A stretch of DNA of 6,709 bases from Candidatus Acidiferrales bacterium (GTDB taxonomy: Bacteria; Acidobacteriota; Terriglobia; Acidiferrales; UBA7541). The position numbers and the translations under genes were made by a program. Where the stretch lies: NCBI GenBank assembly GCA_030044295.1, contig JASHWB010000349.1:1-6709 (forward strand). Reading direction: 5' to 3'. The notes below the pieces were generated by a model. It had not been told where the DNA came from and searched no databases. It saw only the letters and a list, made by a program, of their open reading frames with translations. Shown here piece after piece: positions 5,979-6,709 of the stretch; positions within the stretch are counted from its first letter, which is position 1, and each line of letters starts with the position of its first letter.

Positions 5979-6401
5979 TCACTCGGATGACGAACGCTCG
6001 CTCAGCGGCTGTGTAACCACGCTGATGTTCTGGATCCCGGCTTGCCGCAACGCATCCACCACCGTAGCCCAGCTTCCAAACGGCACCGCCTGATCGCACC
6101 GGATGTAAACCGCCTGCGTCTTCGGATTGGGCGATTTGGACACGATCTCCTGTCCCAGTTGATGGATATTCACCGGCTTATCGTTCAGATACACGCGCTG
6201 CCCGCGATCGATGGTCACCACCATCCGCACCTGCGTCAGTTCGTTCACCGTTTTTGTCTTCGGCACGTCCACGTCGATTCCCGATTGCAGCACCGGTGCG
6301 GTGATCATGAAAATGATCAGCAGCACCAGCACCACGTCGATGAACGGCACCATGTTGATTTCCGAAAGGGAGGTGCCCGTCTCGCGTTGTATTTGTGGCA
6401 T
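5979..6401 (-). CDS. tolR: Tol-Pal motor protein TolR (ExbD/TolR family)
   Basis: TolR works with TolQ as a proton-driven inner-membrane motor that energises TolA. The 140 residues are typical of the family: a short cytoplasmic N-terminus, then EINMVPFIDVVLVLLIIFM (14-32) forming the single membrane helix with the conserved Asp22 that carries protons, then a periplasmic domain (about 45-135) containing VYLNDKPV, AVYIRCDQAVPFG and VVDALRQAGIQNISVVT. The start at 6401 is supported by AGGAA 6 bases upstream, which overlaps the tolQ stop codon, and by family length. It lies 9 bases after tolQ and 1 base before tolA. ExbD is the alternative family name; the adjacent tolB and pal make TolR the right assignment. 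Confidence 0.96.
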   Translation of the reverse strand: MPQIQRETGTSLSEINMVPFIDVVLVLLIIFMITAPVLQSGIDVDVPKTKTVNELTQVRMVVTIDRGQRVYLNDKPVNIHQLGQEIVSKSPNPKTQAVYIRCDQAVPFGSWATVVDALRQAGIQNISVVTQPLSERSSSE

Positions 6402-6410
6402 GGGAAATTC

Positions 6411-6709
6411 CTACGACGTGTATAGCGTCTCAATCTTCGCCACGAATTCGGCGGCGAAATCGTTCATCCGCGTGGCCAGGCTGCGGATTCCGTGAAGGAA
6501 GTGGTTGTAGGCGATCAATGCGGGAATCGCCGCGAAGAGTCCCGCGGCCGTCGTAATCAGCGCTTCCGCAATGCCCGGTGCCACAGCGCGCAGGCTCGCC
6601 GTGCCGGCCTCGCCCAAGCCCGCGAACGCATCCATCACGCCCCAAACCGTCCCGAATAGACCGATGAAGGGCGAAACGGACGCAATCGTCGCTAGTGTGG
6701 ACATGCCCT
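6411..6709 (-). CDS. tolQ: Tol-Pal motor protein TolQ (MotA/TolQ/ExbB family), N-terminal part beyond window
   Basis: TolQ is the polytopic inner-membrane subunit of the TolQR proton motor. Only the last 98 residues are visible; the frame runs off the right edge, so the ATG at 6704 is internal. Counting that Met as 1, the visible part covers the second membrane segment (about 10-27, SVSPFIGLFGTVWGVMDAF) and the third (about 46-68, in AEALITTAAGLFAAIPALIAY). Together these form the conserved MotA/TolQ/ExbB channel domain, with the conserved Thr pair TT at 51-52. A short charged cytoplasmic tail ends in ETLYTS. The stop codon at 6413-6411 is embedded in the tolR ribosome binding site. Confidence 0.96.
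   Translation of the reverse strand, partial: GMSTLATIASVSPFIGLFGTVWGVMDAFAGLGEAGTASLRAVAPGIAEALITTAAGLFAAIPALIAYNHFLHGIRSLATRMNDFAAEFVAKIETLYTS

Noticed and set aside
1..6709. Search for mobile elements, CRISPR arrays, tRNA/rRNA, toxin-antitoxin or defence genes
   Set aside because: Every substantial stretch is explained by housekeeping envelope or replication genes; no transposase, terminal repeat, regular spacer array or RNA-gene fold was seen.

Overview
The window carries an almost complete tol-pal locus on the minus strand, cut off inside tolQ at the right edge. A small group of ordinary genes lies to its left. The organism is a Gram-negative (diderm) bacterium with a fairly GC-rich genome. 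The Ig-like insert in Pal, the TonB-like TolA, the 144-residue two-helix DUF6526-type protein and the MacB/LolD-type ATPase with a long tail together resemble Acidobacteriota (Terriglobia/Koribacter-like). That taxonomic call is inference from protein style, not from any marker gene.

Layout, left to right. Positions 1-454 (+) hold the C-terminal two thirds of a LolD/MacB-type ABC ATPase. Convergent to it, 523-975 (-) is ssb, a single-stranded DNA-binding protein with the DEDIPF tail. Divergent from ssb, 1109-1543 (+) is a small membrane protein of DUF6526 type. Convergent to that gene, the tol-pal cluster runs leftward: tolQ (6411 to beyond the edge), tolR (5979-6401), a TolA/TonB-like protein (5141-5977), tolB (3759-5099), pal (2791-3552) and cpoB/ybgF (1614-2630).

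The cluster encodes the trans-envelope Tol-Pal machine. TolQ and TolR form the proton-driven inner-membrane motor. The TolA/TonB-like protein carries force across the periplasm. TolB is the periplasmic beta-propeller that holds or releases Pal, and Pal is the outer-membrane lipoprotein that grips peptidoglycan. CpoB is the periplasmic coiled-coil/TPR partner that links the machine to cell-wall synthesis at division. tolQ, tolR and tolA are packed with gaps of 9 and 1 bases, and tolB follows after 41, so these four look like one transcript. Pal is set apart by a 206-base gap that contains a long hairpin next to its ribosome binding site. A strong intrinsic terminator then separates pal from cpoB.

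I see no mobile element, CRISPR array, RNA gene or novel defence-type system. The points worth a second look are modest: the pal leader hairpin, the Ig-like insert and paired cysteines in Pal, the pal-cpoB terminator, the probable TTG start of cpoB, the TonB-like architecture of TolA, and a possible leaderless ssb mRNA.
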